64,000 nt of DNA, from the NCBI GenBank assembly GCA_965227445.1, contig OZ245751.1, forward strand, positions 1,426,001 to 1,490,000. Reading direction: 5' to 3'. The notes under the pieces were generated by a model. It saw only the letters and a list, made by a program, of their open reading frames with translations, searched no databases and was not told the origin of the DNA. Within the stretch, counting starts at the first letter, position 1; every line of letters starts with the position of its first letter. Source of the DNA: DT-110 sp030148525. Lineage in GTDB: Bacteria; Bacteroidota; Bacteroidia; Chitinophagales; Saprospiraceae. A program made the position numbers and the translations under genes. Of this stretch, positions 1 through 8,808 are shown piece after piece.

Positions 1-3000
1 TAGCAGGTTGCCCGGATACCTGAAGTTCGCCGGTAGCAGAACCGGTTAATTCCCGGACACTTCCCTGAGTGAAGGGTTGGATACTCGCGAGGTTCAACGT
101 GCGAATGTCGGCCTTAATGTCTAGTGTTCTATCAGTTTTCAGGAAATAGTTGCCATTTACCGAAAGGCTGTTTCCGGCACCCTCGAGATTGGCTCTTATC
201 CGGGCATTTTCCTTAATGCCACCTCTTATCCGCGCATCCAGATTCCCCATGGGGGCATTGAGTACGGTCAGGTTATCGACAAAAAGGGTCGATTCCGCCT
301 CCAGGCTCTCCCGTAAATGATGCAGGAAGACCTGCCCGTTGAGAAAACCGGCTAAGAGCTCCCCTTCGTATTCCACCAGGCTGGAGATGTTCTCCAGTCG
401 AAAATTGTTGAAGTTTATTTCCAGTGCATCCCGAAAAGCCTGGCTGCCGGTTAATTCGACCATTTGATCCCGGTAAGTTAGTCGCCAGTTTTTTACGTCG
501 ATTTGCTGCGGACGAATGGTCACCAAATTATCGTCGGGCAAGGTCCACTTCTGGTAATTTAACCATAGGCTGGGACTTAGCGCCACCTGAACCGTAGAGT
601 CACCGGGGCCGATATAGGTTTGTATCTCAAAACGACGCTTACCGCTCAAATCGCGCTGCAACAGCCGGTTGCGAATCAGTCCACCGAATAATTGTCCTTC
701 GAGCGTCAGATCGTTGATATCGAACTGGTCCGAGACGGTCACCTGATTCCAGTGCAAGCGGTAATTCAGGTTAAGCGGACCAGAGTTGAGGTTGGTCGTA
801 AGGCTATCGATCCGCACGGGCCCGTAATCGAGATAGGGCACCCGCATCCGCGTAGTAAGGGTTTGTTGCTTATCGTTAAAGCTTCCCTGAATGAAGAGGG
901 GACGCATGGCCCGTAAACCCGGTATGATACCGGAAGTGAGTAACTGCGTTTCGAAAACCCGCAGTTCGTAATTGAAATACGCCTCGGTCCCCCTGGCTAG
1001 TCGCACACTTAGTGGATTGCTGCCTTCCAGGTGGTTATTGAGGTGTTCGCGGATGCGCTGGTTGATATTGGTAAGGTCAAAACTGCCCGCCAGGTTCCCC
1101 ACCAGCAGATCGGACTGAATGTCCAGTTTGTTATTCAATGAATCGAGGCGTACATCTACCAGCAGGCTATCGATCACATCGTAGGTAGAATCAAAGCGCA
1201 CCCGGGTATCCCGTATGGACAATTCCCCCCGGAGGTTTGCCGGATCAAAACCGCGTACCCGCGCCCTTAAATCCGATGCCATGGTAAATCGCTTTTGACT
1301 CAGACGCAGGCGCTGGAAGTCGAGTCTGCGTATATCCAAACGAGTATACAGGTAGGGTAGGGTGTCGGATGGTTGGTAGCGCATATTGCCACTGATCTGA
1401 GCTTCGCGCTCATCCAATTGCAGGTTACCGGTGATCAGATCGGGTTCCAGTCGGCCACGTACCCACAGGCCCTGCCCCCAGCCGTAGGTATTGGCGGCAC
1501 TAATACGAAGGGCGAAGGTGCCTGAGGATGCACCATCACGCAAATTGGCTTCTCCGTATAATCGCCACGGCACAAGCCCACCGCCCGGAAGCTTTGCCAT
1601 CCAGCTGCGCGGTACCAGACGATCCACCGTTATTGAGTCGCTGCGCAGAACAGTCGCCAGGGTGGTGTCATTCTGGGTCGCTTCCAGATCGACGGTGCCC
1701 ACCGATGTCTGCACCCGTCCCGTGGATGCAAAAACCGCGGAATTTCCCGTAAAAGTCAGATTTGCCGACCGAAGATCAGGCATCCGGAATGAGTCGGGAA
1801 GGGCGATCATGGGCAGCAATTCCTGTAGCTGACTGCCGGAAGCCCGGCCAGTTTCCACGGCCAGATCGGCTTGCATTTGATCCGGTCTGCTATACCCCGC
1901 CACGGACCCCGTAATGGACACCGGAACGGATTGAGTACCCTGAACAAGGGACAGTCGCATATCTGGCTCAACCAGGTCGGGTGATAAAAAGATGGAGCCT
2001 TGCAGTAACACATTATCAGGGTATTGAATACCAACCGGTAATACTGAATCCGGAGTAAATGCCCGCAGATCGGAACGGTTTGACCAAAGCGAATCAATTT
2101 GAACGTCGATTTCCCAGGGTAATTTATCCAGGGTATGCGCAACGCCGGCCCAGGCTTTTACCAGGGTAGCCATCGGTGATTCGGGGCGGGAAGTCCGCAG
2201 ATCTATGTCGGTCTCCAGGTCATTAAGCAGTCCGGTAACCCGGCCGGTGAGTTGCGTATAGGGAGGAAGCGCAACACCATTTGGCAGGCTGCCTTCCGGA
2301 ATAAATGCACGGATGGCACGGTCCGACGCCTCCAGTCCGAGGATGCGCATATCCAGTCGGGTTTCCATAGGGTCCGGTAAACCAGTAATACGCCCCTGAC
2401 TTCTGAATTGCAGGCCCCAGCCGTTGGCGCGCAAACGAGGAATCTGCAGGTCCCCGAGCCTTCCACTGGTTTGCGCCTGAAGCATCAGGGTGGAATCGCG
2501 ATTAGCACGAAACCAAAATTGTTGGCGGAGTGCGGGTGCGAAAAAGCCCACATCCCGTGCATGTACGCGGCTTCGGGCTACCTCAACCGCCAGTCCCAAA
2601 TTCCGAACGGACTCGGTGATTGTAATATTGGCCGCGGGAATCCGTATGTCCGAACGTTCCGTTTGCAGGGATAATCCACCTACGGCAACCTGGTTATTCC
2701 GAAACAAGACGTCTCCTCGTAATTCCCGGATGGACATGCCTGAGCCCAGATTACCACTGAGTTGCGTAATATTGGCCGCTACATTTCCCGTGTCAAAACG
2801 AATGGAATCCAGTGTGCCGGCTAATTGGTCAATGCGGAGGTGATTTGGATCAAAGCCTTCCGCGACCGACCTGTTCTTGCGATCGAGCCTGAATTGTCCT
2901 TCCCCAAGGTCAAATGTATTGGCGGAGGTAAAAATACCATCATCGGTCAGGCGTACCAGGATATTTTTGGCGGAAGCCGAACCCAGACCACTGGCCAGCA

Positions 3001-3766
3001 CTTGCTGCGCCTGATCAATTTGTATCGATGCTTCGTCCAGTAACAGGTTGCCTACGCGAACCCGCAGGGAAGGCGCTGATCCGGCGGTTTTAGTACTGTC
3101 CGCTACCGGGGAGGTATCGTCCTTCGGAGATGATTGTGCCAGTTCTACGTTTACTCCTTTGATCAGCACATCGGGCAGATAAATATCCTGCCGCAGGATA
3201 TAGGAATCGGACATGCTGGCTTCCAGTCGATCAAGGGTCGCTCGCAGGGCCAGATTTTTCTGTTCCAGAAGAAAATCGATGTCCCCGATATTTATGCGGG
3301 CCGGATCGACGACTACTTCCCAGGCCAGTGGATTGGATGGCGGGGGCTTGTTCTTTGGGGAACTGGCAAAGGCTTCCCGCAGCATGGTCAAGTGCGGTTC
3401 GGTGGCATCCAGGTGTACCCCGTACAGATCCAGTCCGTCGACGTAGAACCTTTTTTGCCACAGTCCTGCCAGGGAAAAGCGGGCATCGAGGTGTTGCGTG
3501 TATAAGAGCGTATCGTTTTGCAAGTGACCACCGACAAATACTCCTTCGAGGCGCAGCGAACGCAGAGGGCGTAGCCGGACGCGGTCAATACGCACTTCCG
3601 TATCCAGTTTGGACTCCAGATACTGGGTGGCCTGACCGGCGAGGAATTGCTGAATACGGGGAATATTTAGTAAACCATACAGCAAAACCAATAGTAACAG
3701 AAGGCCCCCAAAAAGGAAGCTCAACAGTCGAAAAGTTCGTCGAAGTGCAGTTCGGCGTTTGCTCAT
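1..3766 (-). CDS. tamB: TamB/AsmA-like envelope protein (C-terminus beyond window)
   Basis: The minus-strand frame starting with ATG at 3766 stays open to the left edge in every stretch I translated, giving at least 1255 residues; the C-terminal part, where the DUF490/TamB domain would lie, is outside the window. The N-terminus begins MSKRRTALRRTFRLL, followed by a single hydrophobic segment at about residues 13-33. Then come repeated beta-rich stretches in AsmA/TamB style, such as LESKLDTEVRIDRVRLRPL, and near the edge RELTGSATGELQVSGQPA. TamB family proteins are inner-membrane-anchored periplasmic bridges that work with a BamA-family barrel or move phospholipids to the outer membrane. It is divergent from the ABC genes at 3940. 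The family call is good; the exact role in Bacteroidota is inferred. Confidence 0.8.
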   Translation of the reverse strand, partial: MSKRRTALRRTFRLLSFLFGGLLLLLVLLYGLLNIPRIQQFLAGQATQYLESKLDTEVRIDRVRLRPLRSLRLEGVFVGGHLQNDTLLYTQHLDARFSLAGLWQKRFYVDGLDLYGVHLDATEPHLTMLREAFASSPKNKPPPSNPLAWEVVVDPARINIGDIDFLLEQKNLALRATLDRLEASMSDSYILRQDIYLPDVLIKGVNVELAQSSPKDDTSPVADSTKTAGSAPSLRVRVGNLLLDEASIQIDQAQQVLASGLGSASAKNILVRLTDDGIFTSANTFDLGEGQFRLDRKNRSVAEGFDPNHLRIDQLAGTLDSIRFDTGNVAANITQLSGNLGSGMSIRELRGDVLFRNNQVAVGGLSLQTERSDIRIPAANITITESVRNLGLAVEVARSRVHARDVGFFAPALRQQFWFRANRDSTLMLQAQTSGRLGDLQIPRLRANGWGLQFRSQGRITGLPDPMETRLDMRILGLEASDRAIRAFIPEGSLPNGVALPPYTQLTGRVTGLLNDLETDIDLRTSRPESPMATLVKAWAGVAHTLDKLPWEIDVQIDSLWSNRSDLRAFTPDSVLPVGIQYPDNVLLQGSIFLSPDLVEPDMRLSLVQGTQSVPVSITGSVAGYSRPDQMQADLAVETGRASGSQLQELLPMIALPDSFRMPDLRSANLTFTGNSAVFASTGRVQTSVGTVDLEATQNDTTLATVLRSDSITVDRLVPRSWMAKLPGGGLVPWRLYGEANLRDGASSGTFALRISAANTYGWGQGLWVRGRLEPDLITGNLQLDEREAQISGNMRYQPSDTLPYLYTRLDIRRLDFQRLRLSQKRFTMASDLRARVRGFDPANLRGELSIRDTRVRFDSTYDVIDSLLVDVRLDSLNNKLDIQSDLLVGNLAGSFDLTNINQRIREHLNNHLEGSNPLSVRLARGTEAYFNYELRVFETQLLTSGIIPGLRAMRPLFIQGSFNDKQQTLTTRMRVPYLDYGPVRIDSLTTNLNSGPLNLNYRLHWNQVTVSDQFDINDLTLEGQLFGGLIRNRLLQRDLSGKRRFEIQTYIGPGDSTVQVALSPSLWLNYQKWTLPDDNLVTIRPQQIDVKNWRLTYRDQMVELTGSQAFRDALEINFNNFRLENISSLVEYEGELLAGFLNGQVFLHHLRESLEAESTLFVDNLTVLNAPMGNLDARIRGGIKENARIRANLEGAGNSLSVNGNYFLKTDRTLDIKADIRTLNLASIQPFTQGSVRELTGSATGELQVSGQPA

Positions 3767-3939
3767 GGAGTTATTTGATGGCCAGGCCGGAAGCGAAAAT
3801 GCGTTTTTTCCGTGAGATTAGCGTCGTGGCTCTGTTTTAGTCTTTAGTTCAACGTGTATTTACGGTGGGTGTTGAGTCTAAATCGGCAAACCAGACAAAT
3901 TCAGCCAGCTTCTCAGTATGGATTTCGTATTTTCCGGAT

Positions 3940-4851
3940 ATGCAGTACGTAATCCATACCGAGTCATTGCATTTTGGCTTTCGCAAAGGCCCGCTGATCG
4001 CCGATGGACTGAACCTGGAAATACCCGAGGGAAGCGTATACGGCTTGCTCGGTGAAAACGGGGCCGGTAAATCTACTTTGATTCGATTATTACTTGGATT
4101 GCGCAAGCCCCAAAGTGGCTTGGTCTATCTTTTTGGGAAACCACTAAACGAAGCTCGCCCTCTGGTTTTCCAGCGAGTGGGCCTGGTATTAGAACACCCG
4201 CGAGCTTACCCACACTTGACGGTGCGCTCTTATCTGTCGGTAATGGCTACCTACTGTCAGCTGTCGGCAGTGCGTATTGACCGGGCGCTGCAAGACACCC
4301 AATTAGCAGCGGTTGCTGGCCGGAAGGTACGGCAGCTATCGACGGGGCAAAAGCAGCGATTGGCCCTGGCACAAGCTATGATGCCCGAACCGGATGTATA
4401 TCTGCTCGATGAGCCGACCAACGGACTTGACCCCGCAGGCATTGCCCTGGTGCGTTCCCTCCTCCGGCGTTGGCATAAACAGGGTAAGACCATTTTGATC
4501 TCCAGCCATCAGCTGAGCGAATTGGAGGGGTTGTGTACGCATTTTGGGTTGCTCCACCAGGGGGAATTGGTGTTTCAGGGAAGCAGGGAGAAACTTACAT
4601 TACGCAAGCAACATAACCTGTCTGTATCGCTGAGTTGTTCGGAACCCGTCAAAGCCGCCGATATCCTCCGCGAACAGTTTTGGGAGGTTAGGGTTTTGCC
4701 CAATGATCACCTGGAGGTACAGATCAAATCGACTTCGGATTCATCCCGCATCAATGATGTACTGCGGGCCGCCGAGATCGAATTGTACGAGATGCAGATA
4801 CAGCGCCCACGACTGGAAGATATTTTCTTATCGCTAACCAAGACCAATTGA
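3940..4851 (+). CDS. ABC transporter ATP-binding protein
   Basis: A 303-residue ABC ATPase. Visible motifs are Walker A GENGAGKST (about residues 38-46), signature LSTGQKQR, Walker B VYLLDEPTNGLDP and the H-loop in ISSHQ. The layout resembles exporters of the CcmA/drug or lantibiotic-immunity type, with a roughly 80-residue C-terminal extension. I chose ATG 3940 (MQYVIHTESLHFGF) over the in-frame start at 3865, because the 25 extra residues do not resemble the family. The stop codon TGA overlaps the ATG of the permease gene (TGATG), so the two are translationally coupled. The substrate cannot be read from the sequence. Confidence 0.9.
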   Translation: MQYVIHTESLHFGFRKGPLIADGLNLEIPEGSVYGLLGENGAGKSTLIRLLLGLRKPQSGLVYLFGKPLNEARPLVFQRVGLVLEHPRAYPHLTVRSYLSVMATYCQLSAVRIDRALQDTQLAAVAGRKVRQLSTGQKQRLALAQAMMPEPDVYLLDEPTNGLDPAGIALVRSLLRRWHKQGKTILISSHQLSELEGLCTHFGLLHQGELVFQGSREKLTLRKQHNLSVSLSCSEPVKAADILREQFWEVRVLPNDHLEVQIKSTSDSSRINDVLRAAEIELYEMQIQRPRLEDIFLSLTKTN

Positions 4852-5603
4852 TGTATCCGAGCATCCTTGCCGAATGGCAAAAAGCAAAAGGTTCCATGGC
4901 TCTGTGGCTGGCCGTATTAGGTACGGTCTTTAACGTATTCCTGTTCGCCGGAGTCGCCCTGGTTCAGCATCCACCCGATTTAAACTGGTCAGCTTACCTG
5001 GCCATCCATTACCAGGGCATTTCTACTATGATGCTGCCTTTATTCGTGATCATTTTATGCAGCCTGGTTCACGACCTGGAACACCGTAATGGCCATTGGG
5101 AGCTACTGCGAACCAGCCCGGTAGCCCCCGGTGCATTGTACCTTAGCAAGTGGATATTTATGCTGCAGTTATTTGTGGTGGCTCATATAGTGTTTGTCTT
5201 GGGGTTATTAGGTACTGGTTTTGCATTGGGGTGGTTGGTTGATGATTTTATTGCCTTACGGCAAAAACCGGATTGGTCGGAACTGCTTCGGTTGATCGGT
5301 TTGACGATAGCCAGTGTTTTGGGTATATTAAGTGTGCACCATTGGTTAAGCCTTTCTTTCTCGCGTTTTATTGTGCCGCTGACCATCGGTATTTTGGGCT
5401 TTGTGGTAACCTTGTTGTTGCAAAATGGTGACTGGGACTACCTTTGGCTACTACCGTACGCCCCGCCACTGGAATACGTGCGGTATTGGGAGCTGCTGCC
5501 GCAACCGACCTGGCTGGGGATATATGCCGGTATTTGGGTGAGTTTTGGGTACGGAGCACTGGCACTGATTGGCGGGTATTTTTGGTTTCTGCGCAGGTGG
5601 TAG
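4851..5603 (+). CDS. ABC-2 type transporter permease
   Basis: A 250-residue membrane protein with about six hydrophobic segments, for example LWLAVLGTVFNVFLFAGVAL near the N-terminus and IWVSFGYGALALIGGYFWF at the C-terminus. The pattern is that of lantibiotic-immunity/ABC-2 permeases that pair with a separate ATPase. The ATG at 4851 shares its first base with the stop of the ATPase gene; a TTG three bases upstream is also in frame but less likely. With the preceding gene it forms a complete two-component transporter, probably an exporter. No substrate-binding protein is present. A tRNA gene follows 43 bases after the stop. Confidence 0.85.
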   Translation: MYPSILAEWQKAKGSMALWLAVLGTVFNVFLFAGVALVQHPPDLNWSAYLAIHYQGISTMMLPLFVIILCSLVHDLEHRNGHWELLRTSPVAPGALYLSKWIFMLQLFVVAHIVFVLGLLGTGFALGWLVDDFIALRQKPDWSELLRLIGLTIASVLGILSVHHWLSLSFSRFIVPLTIGILGFVVTLLLQNGDWDYLWLLPYAPPLEYVRYWELLPQPTWLGIYAGIWVSFGYGALALIGGYFWFLRRW

Positions 5604-5646
5604 TTTTACAATCGACGAAAAGAGGGTACTTTTGTTCCGATTTTAT

Positions 5647-5718
5647 GGCCTCGTAGTTCAAGGGATAGAATAGGCGTTTCCTAAACGCTAGATCCGGGTT
5701 CGAGTCCCGGCGAGGCCA
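5647..5718 (+). tRNA. tRNA-Arg (anticodon CCT)
   Basis: A cloverleaf can be folded by eye. The acceptor arm GGCCTCG pairs with CGAGGCC and the discriminator base is A5718. The D stem is GTTC/GAAT, the anticodon stem GGCGT/ACGCT, and its loop TTCCTAA carries anticodon CCT. The T arm is CCGGG-TTCGAGT-CCCGG. CCA is not encoded. It reads AGG codons. Confidence 0.93.
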
Positions 5719-5730
5719 CGAATGCCTACC

Positions 5731-5816
5731 GGGGATTTCTGGCAGGGTATGAAGCGTTTTTTTGCTTTTTTATCCTTTGATAGGTGTTTCATGGTGAAAC
5801 CTTACCAGAAATCCCC
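5731..5816. repeat. Composite palindrome downstream of tRNA-Arg
   Basis: A perfect 12-bp inverted repeat, GGGGATTTCTGG (5731-5742) and CCAGAAATCCCC (5805-5816), encloses a T-rich stretch and a smaller hairpin GTTTCA/TGAAAC (5786-5800). The T-runs just after the tRNA could serve termination. The outer-repeat plus inner-hairpin design matches other palindromic elements in this window. Confidence 0.6.
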
Positions 5817-6240
5817 GCCTTTTCATCGCTGCAGGTGGACCGTTCTCAGGAGTATGATGTGCCCGACTTGCCAGGTCGCCAAAGCAGTAACGCAGGTATT
5901 CGATTTCAGATTGACCTATGTAGAATGATACCTACAGCTGTTAACCTTCTATATAGTCCCCTTTCAACCCACCACTAAAGTGGATGGACTTATGATCTCC
6001 GCTTTCCCTGCCCGCCGAAGCCCGCATGGGCGAAGGTGGGCCGATTTTCGACTTCCGATCACCGATTTACCGCTCTACTGTGTATATTTAATTGGCGGAA
6101 GTTCTCATGGGCTTATACGTAAATCTCCCCGACCACTATCTTTCGATCAAAAAACTATGTAAAAGCATTTGTCTCGCAGGAATATAGGCGGGAATGCGAG
6201 CTACAGATACCAAAAGCTTGTGCATTAAAACCCATTGCTG
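5817..6240. other. Intergenic region without a convincing gene
   Basis: Small open frames occur here, but none has a recognisable protein pattern. At 6011-6040 lies a GC-rich inverted repeat (CCCGCC...GGTGGG around a CCCGCATGGG core) closely related to the one at 31343-31372. After it comes a run of ATTTCCGA-like words (6049-6075) that recur at 29080, 31282 and 46158. It must hold the promoter of the histidine kinase gene; I see no clear TAnnTTTG box. Confidence 0.5.
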
Positions 6241-8091
6241 ATGAAGCGTTCACTCATTTTACTACTCCCGTGCCTGGTACTGTGTTGCCATTTGTCTGCG
6301 CAAATTGATTCACTCAAGAGTCTTTACCAATCCACAAGTTCTGATTCTGTACGCATGGAGGTATTGAATGAGTTGATTGCCTATACCGCGTATAATGACA
6401 TCAGTCAGGCGCTGAGGTACGGACATCAATTTGACTCCATTGCCGCCGGTATCGGGCATGATGAACGCATCGCTCATGGTAAAAAACTACTGGGCATCTG
6501 TTACTATGTAGCAGAACAGTACGACCGGTCGGTCCAGTACTATCTGGCCTCCCTGGAAGGATATAAGCTGCTTCGCGACACCTTTGACATCGGGATGATC
6601 TATAACAATATAGCCTCGATCTACGACGTGACGGATGATCCGGAGCAGGCACTCGAATATTTCGGTCAGGCAAAAGCGTATTTTGACCAAACTGATGACC
6701 TGGAGTGGCAAGCCCTCATTCGTCAGAACCTGGCTACCCAATATGAGAAAACGGAGCAACCCGATACGGCACTGATCATGTACCGGGAAGCCTTAGAACT
6801 GTACGAGCGGCCCGAAGTGAGAGCGAATGCCTACGGCCCTTTGTACAACAGCCGCCTGGCCATGGTCCTGGTGAATTTATCGCGCATTCACAGCCTAAGG
6901 GGCGAAAATGAATTATCCATTTCCTACGGAGAGCGTGCCCTTTCCCTGTCGGACGTTGACCTGGACCCCTATTCCCTGATGCAGGCCAAGAATGCACTGG
7001 GTAAAGCCTATCTGGAGGAGGGTAATCTGACGCTGGCGACGGGACATTTACGGGAATCACTTGGGTTGAGTCGCGAGTTGGGAAATAACGTAATGATCGC
7101 AAATAACCTCGGGTTCCTGGCCGAGGCCTACCAGTATCGAGGAGATTACCGACGAGCCTTTGAAGCCAAGAACGAACAAAGCAGGGTTGTAGATTCCCTT
7201 TTCGATAAACGCCGCGAAGAGGCCATGAATGAATTGATCACGCGCTACGATACGGAGCAAAAAGAACAGGAAATCGCGCTTTTGCAGAGCAGTAACCAGA
7301 TCAAGGATCTGCAAATTGCCAAGGCTCAGCGGGAGCGCTGGCTCTGGGGAGGCGGATTATTGATGGTCTTGACCCTGGCGGGCGTTTTCTTTTTCTTTTT
7401 CCGCTTAAATTCCCATAAGAATCAATTATTAGCCGAGCAGAATACTACCATTCAGCGGGCACTGAATGAAAAGGAAGCCCTGTTGCGGGAAATTCACCAC
7501 CGGGTCAAGAATAACCTCCAGGTGATCTCCAGCTTGTTGAGTTTGCAGGAACGTCGGATGCAAGGCGAAACGGGTGTATTGGCACTACAAGAAAGCCGCA
7601 ACCGGGTGCAATCAATCGCGCTCATCCATCAGCATCTGTACCAGCAGGAAGATGTGAGTCGGATACGCATGCCCGAGTATTTTGCGGAGCTCGTTCGACA
7701 GGTACAATCAGGCTTTGCGGAAGAAAATAAACAAGTAGTTATTGACCTGCGAATCGACGATGTCAGGCTCGATGTGGATAGTGTAATTCCATTGGGACTC
7801 ATTGCCAATGAGTTATTGACCAATGCATTCAAGTATGCCTTTCGGCAAAAGCAGGCGGGCCGTATTGAGCTTGCCTTCCGGCAAAAAGCGGATGGTGCCT
7901 TTCTGCTGCGGGTTAGTGACGATGGTATCGGATTGCCAGTCGATCAGGTCGATGGGAAGGGCAATAGCTTTGGTATGAAGCTTATTCGAACCTTTGCCAG
8001 CAAATTGAAATCAGAGTTACAAATTGCGAGTGATGCGGGAACACAAGTGTCTTTGCACATTCCATCTAATCAACTAAATCAGGTAGCATGA
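6241..8091 (+). CDS. TPR-containing sensor histidine kinase (HisKA_2 type)
   Basis: A 616-residue protein. A signal peptide (MKRSLILLLPCLVLCCHLSA) is followed by a periplasmic region of tetratricopeptide-like repeats (about residues 30-340). A transmembrane segment lies near 366-388 (LWGGGLLMVLTLAGVFFFFF). The cytoplasmic part has a HisKA_2 dimerisation and phosphoacceptor box (EIHHRVKNNLQVISSLLSLQ, about 416-436) and a HATPase_c domain with N box NELLTNAFKYAF (about 523) and G boxes DDGIGLP and GNSFGMKLI. The first in-frame ATG is at 6241; upstream TTG/CTG codons are ignored. It overlaps the response regulator by four bases (ATGA), so the two form a two-component system. The stimulus is unknown. 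Such TPR kinases are common in Bacteroidota. Confidence 0.93.
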   Translation: MKRSLILLLPCLVLCCHLSAQIDSLKSLYQSTSSDSVRMEVLNELIAYTAYNDISQALRYGHQFDSIAAGIGHDERIAHGKKLLGICYYVAEQYDRSVQYYLASLEGYKLLRDTFDIGMIYNNIASIYDVTDDPEQALEYFGQAKAYFDQTDDLEWQALIRQNLATQYEKTEQPDTALIMYREALELYERPEVRANAYGPLYNSRLAMVLVNLSRIHSLRGENELSISYGERALSLSDVDLDPYSLMQAKNALGKAYLEEGNLTLATGHLRESLGLSRELGNNVMIANNLGFLAEAYQYRGDYRRAFEAKNEQSRVVDSLFDKRREEAMNELITRYDTEQKEQEIALLQSSNQIKDLQIAKAQRERWLWGGGLLMVLTLAGVFFFFFRLNSHKNQLLAEQNTTIQRALNEKEALLREIHHRVKNNLQVISSLLSLQERRMQGETGVLALQESRNRVQSIALIHQHLYQQEDVSRIRMPEYFAELVRQVQSGFAEENKQVVIDLRIDDVRLDVDSVIPLGLIANELLTNAFKYAFRQKQAGRIELAFRQKADGAFLLRVSDDGIGLPVDQVDGKGNSFGMKLIRTFASKLKSELQIASDAGTQVSLHIPSNQLNQVA

Positions 8092-8699
8092 AGGGACGAT
8101 CGGTACTGATCGTAGAAGACGAACCCATTGTAGCGGAAGATATCCGGGAATCGCTGGAAGAAGTCGGATTCCGGGTGGTAGGTGTAGCCTACGACAGCGA
8201 GGATGCCCTGGATTTGTTGGGTAAACATAGCATTGATATTGCCCTGTTGGACATCACTTTGAGCCGACCAATGGAGGGCATCGACCTGGCTAACCAGATC
8301 AATAAAAAGCATCCCATGCCTTTTGTTTTCCTCACGGCCTTATCCGATCAGAGCACCCTGGAGGCCGTGCGGGAGACCCTCGCCATGGGGTATCTGGTCA
8401 AACCCTTTCGTCCGGCCGAATTACACACGGCCCTCGAGTTGGCGCTGAGTAATTACTATCGCCAACAGGAAGTGGAGCCCCTTAGCCGGGACACCCTCAA
8501 TAAAAGCCTGGTCGAGCCGGTCAGTAAGCGCGAATGGGAAGTACTCCAGCTGTTACTCGCCGGAAAATCGAATCAGGAGATCGCCTCGGAATTATTCGTG
8601 TCGATCAACACGGTGAAGACGCACCTGAGTCGCCTGTACGGAAAGATGGAGGTGGATTCCCGTGCGCAAGTGTTAGCCTACGTGAATAGCCTGGTTTAA
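8088..8699 (+). CDS. LuxR-family response regulator (REC + GerE HTH)
   Basis: A 203-residue regulator. The receiver domain has the acidic pair near residues 11-12 (VEDEP), the phosphoacceptor Asp55 in IALLDITL, the conserved Thr in FLTAL and the Lys in YLVKPF. A LuxR/GerE helix-turn-helix occupies about residues 140-200 (SKREWEVLQLLLAGKSNQEI then SINTVKTHLSRLYGKM). The start overlaps the kinase stop by four bases, which strongly suggests it is the cognate partner. A target could be the secreted S74 protein just downstream on the same strand, but no operator is visible. Confidence 0.93.
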   Translation: MKGRSVLIVEDEPIVAEDIRESLEEVGFRVVGVAYDSEDALDLLGKHSIDIALLDITLSRPMEGIDLANQINKKHPMPFVFLTALSDQSTLEAVRETLAMGYLVKPFRPAELHTALELALSNYYRQQEVEPLSRDTLNKSLVEPVSKREWEVLQLLLAGKSNQEIASELFVSINTVKTHLSRLYGKMEVDSRAQVLAYVNSLV

Positions 8700-8808
8700 G
8701 GCAAAACCACCCGTTTGGGTGATGCAAGACTATGAAAATGGTTGGATTTTAGGACCGTCATATTGTTCTAATCCAGACACAGAATTGCTGTGTCACAAAC
8801 CCATTTTC

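Noticed and set aside
692..3505. Several plus-strand and minus-strand frames inside the TamB-like gene
   Set aside because: They are shadows of the long minus-strand frame, which carries recognisable TamB-type sequence.
5722..6162. Three small open frames (60-68 codons) after the tRNA gene
   Set aside because: Protein composition is unlike the neighbours, the frames overlap each other and a palindromic element, and no family pattern is seen.
7838..7890. The two TTTTGCCGRAAGGC motifs in the histidine kinase as a protein repeat
   Set aside because: Both encode similar FRQK peptides, so part of their similarity may be at protein level; I counted them in the motif finding but with less weight.
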